DNA from: Zingiber officinale
Lineage: Eukaryota; Streptophyta; Magnoliopsida; Zingiberales; Zingiberaceae
Direction: 5' to 3'
DNA: 64,000 nucleotides
Assembly: GCF_018446385.1 (NCBI RefSeq)
Contig: NC_055988.1
Location: forward strand, 163,320,209 to 163,384,208
Shown here: positions 63,196 through 64,000 of the stretch, piece after piece
Layout: the number at the start of each line of letters is the position of its first letter
How positions within the stretch are numbered: the first letter of the stretch is position 1
The notes under the pieces: generated by a model
What the model saw: only the letters and a program-made list of their open reading frames with translations
What the model was told of the DNA's origin: nothing
The model's database searches: none
Program-made: the position numbers and the translations under genes

Positions 63196-63911
63196 GCTTC
63201 ATATAAAAGAAGGGGCAAGGGTAGAGCTTCAACAAGAACTAAGAATCCAAGATCTGCTGCTCTGTGCTCTTGCGACGCTACGAAAAGCTCTCCGACTCAG
63301 TGCTGGTTTTGTTTCAATTTTATTGTCGGTATTTTCTTTATCTGTCAATTCTTGTACTTAACTCTGTAATATTCGAATTGATAGTGATTGCCCAACGAAA
63401 GTGGTCAAGGACCACGGGCCTTCGAGTAGGAGTCGTCACAGGCTCCGAACGAAGTAAAAAACAACTGTGTTCGTTTACCTTTCCGCTGTGTTTAAACTCT
63501 TGTTTTTTCGAATCGATATTCACCCCCCCCCTCTATCGAATCTAACGGTCCTACAAGTGGTATCAGAGCGAGTACCGCTCTGATTTGGTGCAACCACCAA
63601 TCAGACAAAGAGGGGGTCTTTTTAAAGAAAAATTATATATCGTTCGTTTTTAAAATAAAACCTTACGCCTTTCGTTTTTTCCCTCCAAAACTGGTTTTGA
63701 AAAATACATCGTCATCTTTTCACTATTATTTAGTATCGACAAAATATTACATTTTCAAAAATTTGAGATAATATTTTTTATTAATATTTTAATAATATTT
63801 TATTATTATTTTTTTAAAAAAAAAAATTTTGAAATATTATTTGTTTTCCAGCACTACTAATCCAAGACCAAGTCTTGGGATTTTGTCTTTGTTTCATTGT
63901 GTGGAAGAACA

Positions 63912-64000
63912 ATGTCTTTTCAAGAAGGATGGAACCCCAATGAACCACCACCGTACGATGAAGATTTCAACTACTGGAGGCGAAGAATGGAATGCTTCTT
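63912..64000 (+). CDS. gag N terminus of element J (partial, runs off the window)
   Basis: The frame from ATG at 63912 reads MSFQEGWNPNEPPPYDEDF, then N-Y-W-R-R-R-M-E-C-F. The PPPYD..F.YW...ME pattern is the conserved start of copia (SIRE-type) Gag, which coats the element's RNA in virus-like particles. It is open to the window edge, so completeness cannot be judged. Confidence 0.8.
   Translation, partial: MSFQEGWNPNEPPPYDEDFNYWRRRMECF

Larger units (their letters stand above)
62514..64000 (+). mobile_element. Ty1/copia element J: 5' LTR, primer site and gag start (continues beyond window)
   Basis: The LTR is 62514-63555 (1042 bp; TGTTGGTGCGG to GGTCCTACA), followed by the primer site TGGTATCAGAGC at 63558-63569, complementary to initiator Met-tRNA as in many plant copia elements. 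In order, the LTR holds a hairpin array (62618-62822), a GAGGACGCGTTCCCGGG block, a GGGCGCCCGG palindrome array (63061-63195), an ATATAAAAG box at 63201-63209, and a terminal C-run. It is the same family as element M. As far as visible it looks whole; age cannot be estimated without the other LTR. Confidence 0.88.

Overview
This is nuclear DNA of a flowering plant. It holds four intact, intron-bearing housekeeping genes with GT-AG introns, separated by AT-rich DNA and a thick layer of nested retrotransposons. The layered LTR style (TGTTGGTGCGG starts, TGGTATCAGAGC primer sites, GGCGCC-rich promoters) reminds me of monocots such as Zingiberales, but that is a guess from memory and nothing here proves it.

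The genes, left to right, are: an ISS1/VAS1-type aromatic aminotransferase (6280-12212, +, 9 coding exons, 393 aa); the 26S proteasome ATPase RPT6 (40257-45251, +, 9 exons, 422 aa); mitochondrial cytochrome c oxidase subunit 5b (47641-52399, +, 6 exons, 166 aa); and actin (55541-56941, -, 4 coding exons, 377 aa, with a leader intron of about 2 kb). They are functionally unrelated. Each reads through with conserved family motifs, so all four look functional.

The rest is mobile DNA. The left flank has a LINE reverse-transcriptase scrap, an LTR fragment, a PIF/Harbinger DNA transposon (2251-4367, TTA target duplication) that carries only its Myb-like ORF, and two SINEs. From 15.8 to 26.0 kb there is a four-level nest: a minus-strand Ty1/copia element holds a 3.2-kb Ty3/gypsy-type LTR, which holds a copia solo LTR, which holds a second gypsy-type LTR of the same family in the opposite direction. 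A solo LTR with a perfect ATTAC duplication follows at 26726-28101. From 28.3 to 38.8 kb a copia element (D) holds a second full-length copia element (E, CCTTT duplication) and a solo LTR (F, GTTTC duplication); these in turn hold a hAT-like MITE and SINEs. The right end has a minus-strand copia fragment whose LTR abuts, back to back, the 5' LTR of a plus-strand copia element running out of the window.

The most interesting signal is inside the LTRs. Several unrelated-looking LTRs carry, near their U3 start, tandem arrays of short hairpins whose stems differ from unit to unit but stay complementary (62618-62822, 25725-25880, 26837-27240, weaker at 50505-50800). They also carry, just upstream of the TATA box, a second array of short palindromes (GGCGCC, GGGCGCCC, ATCGAT or GTCGAC cores). 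This looks like a recurrent, covarying structural module of LTR promoters and transcript ends, and I do not know of a description of it.
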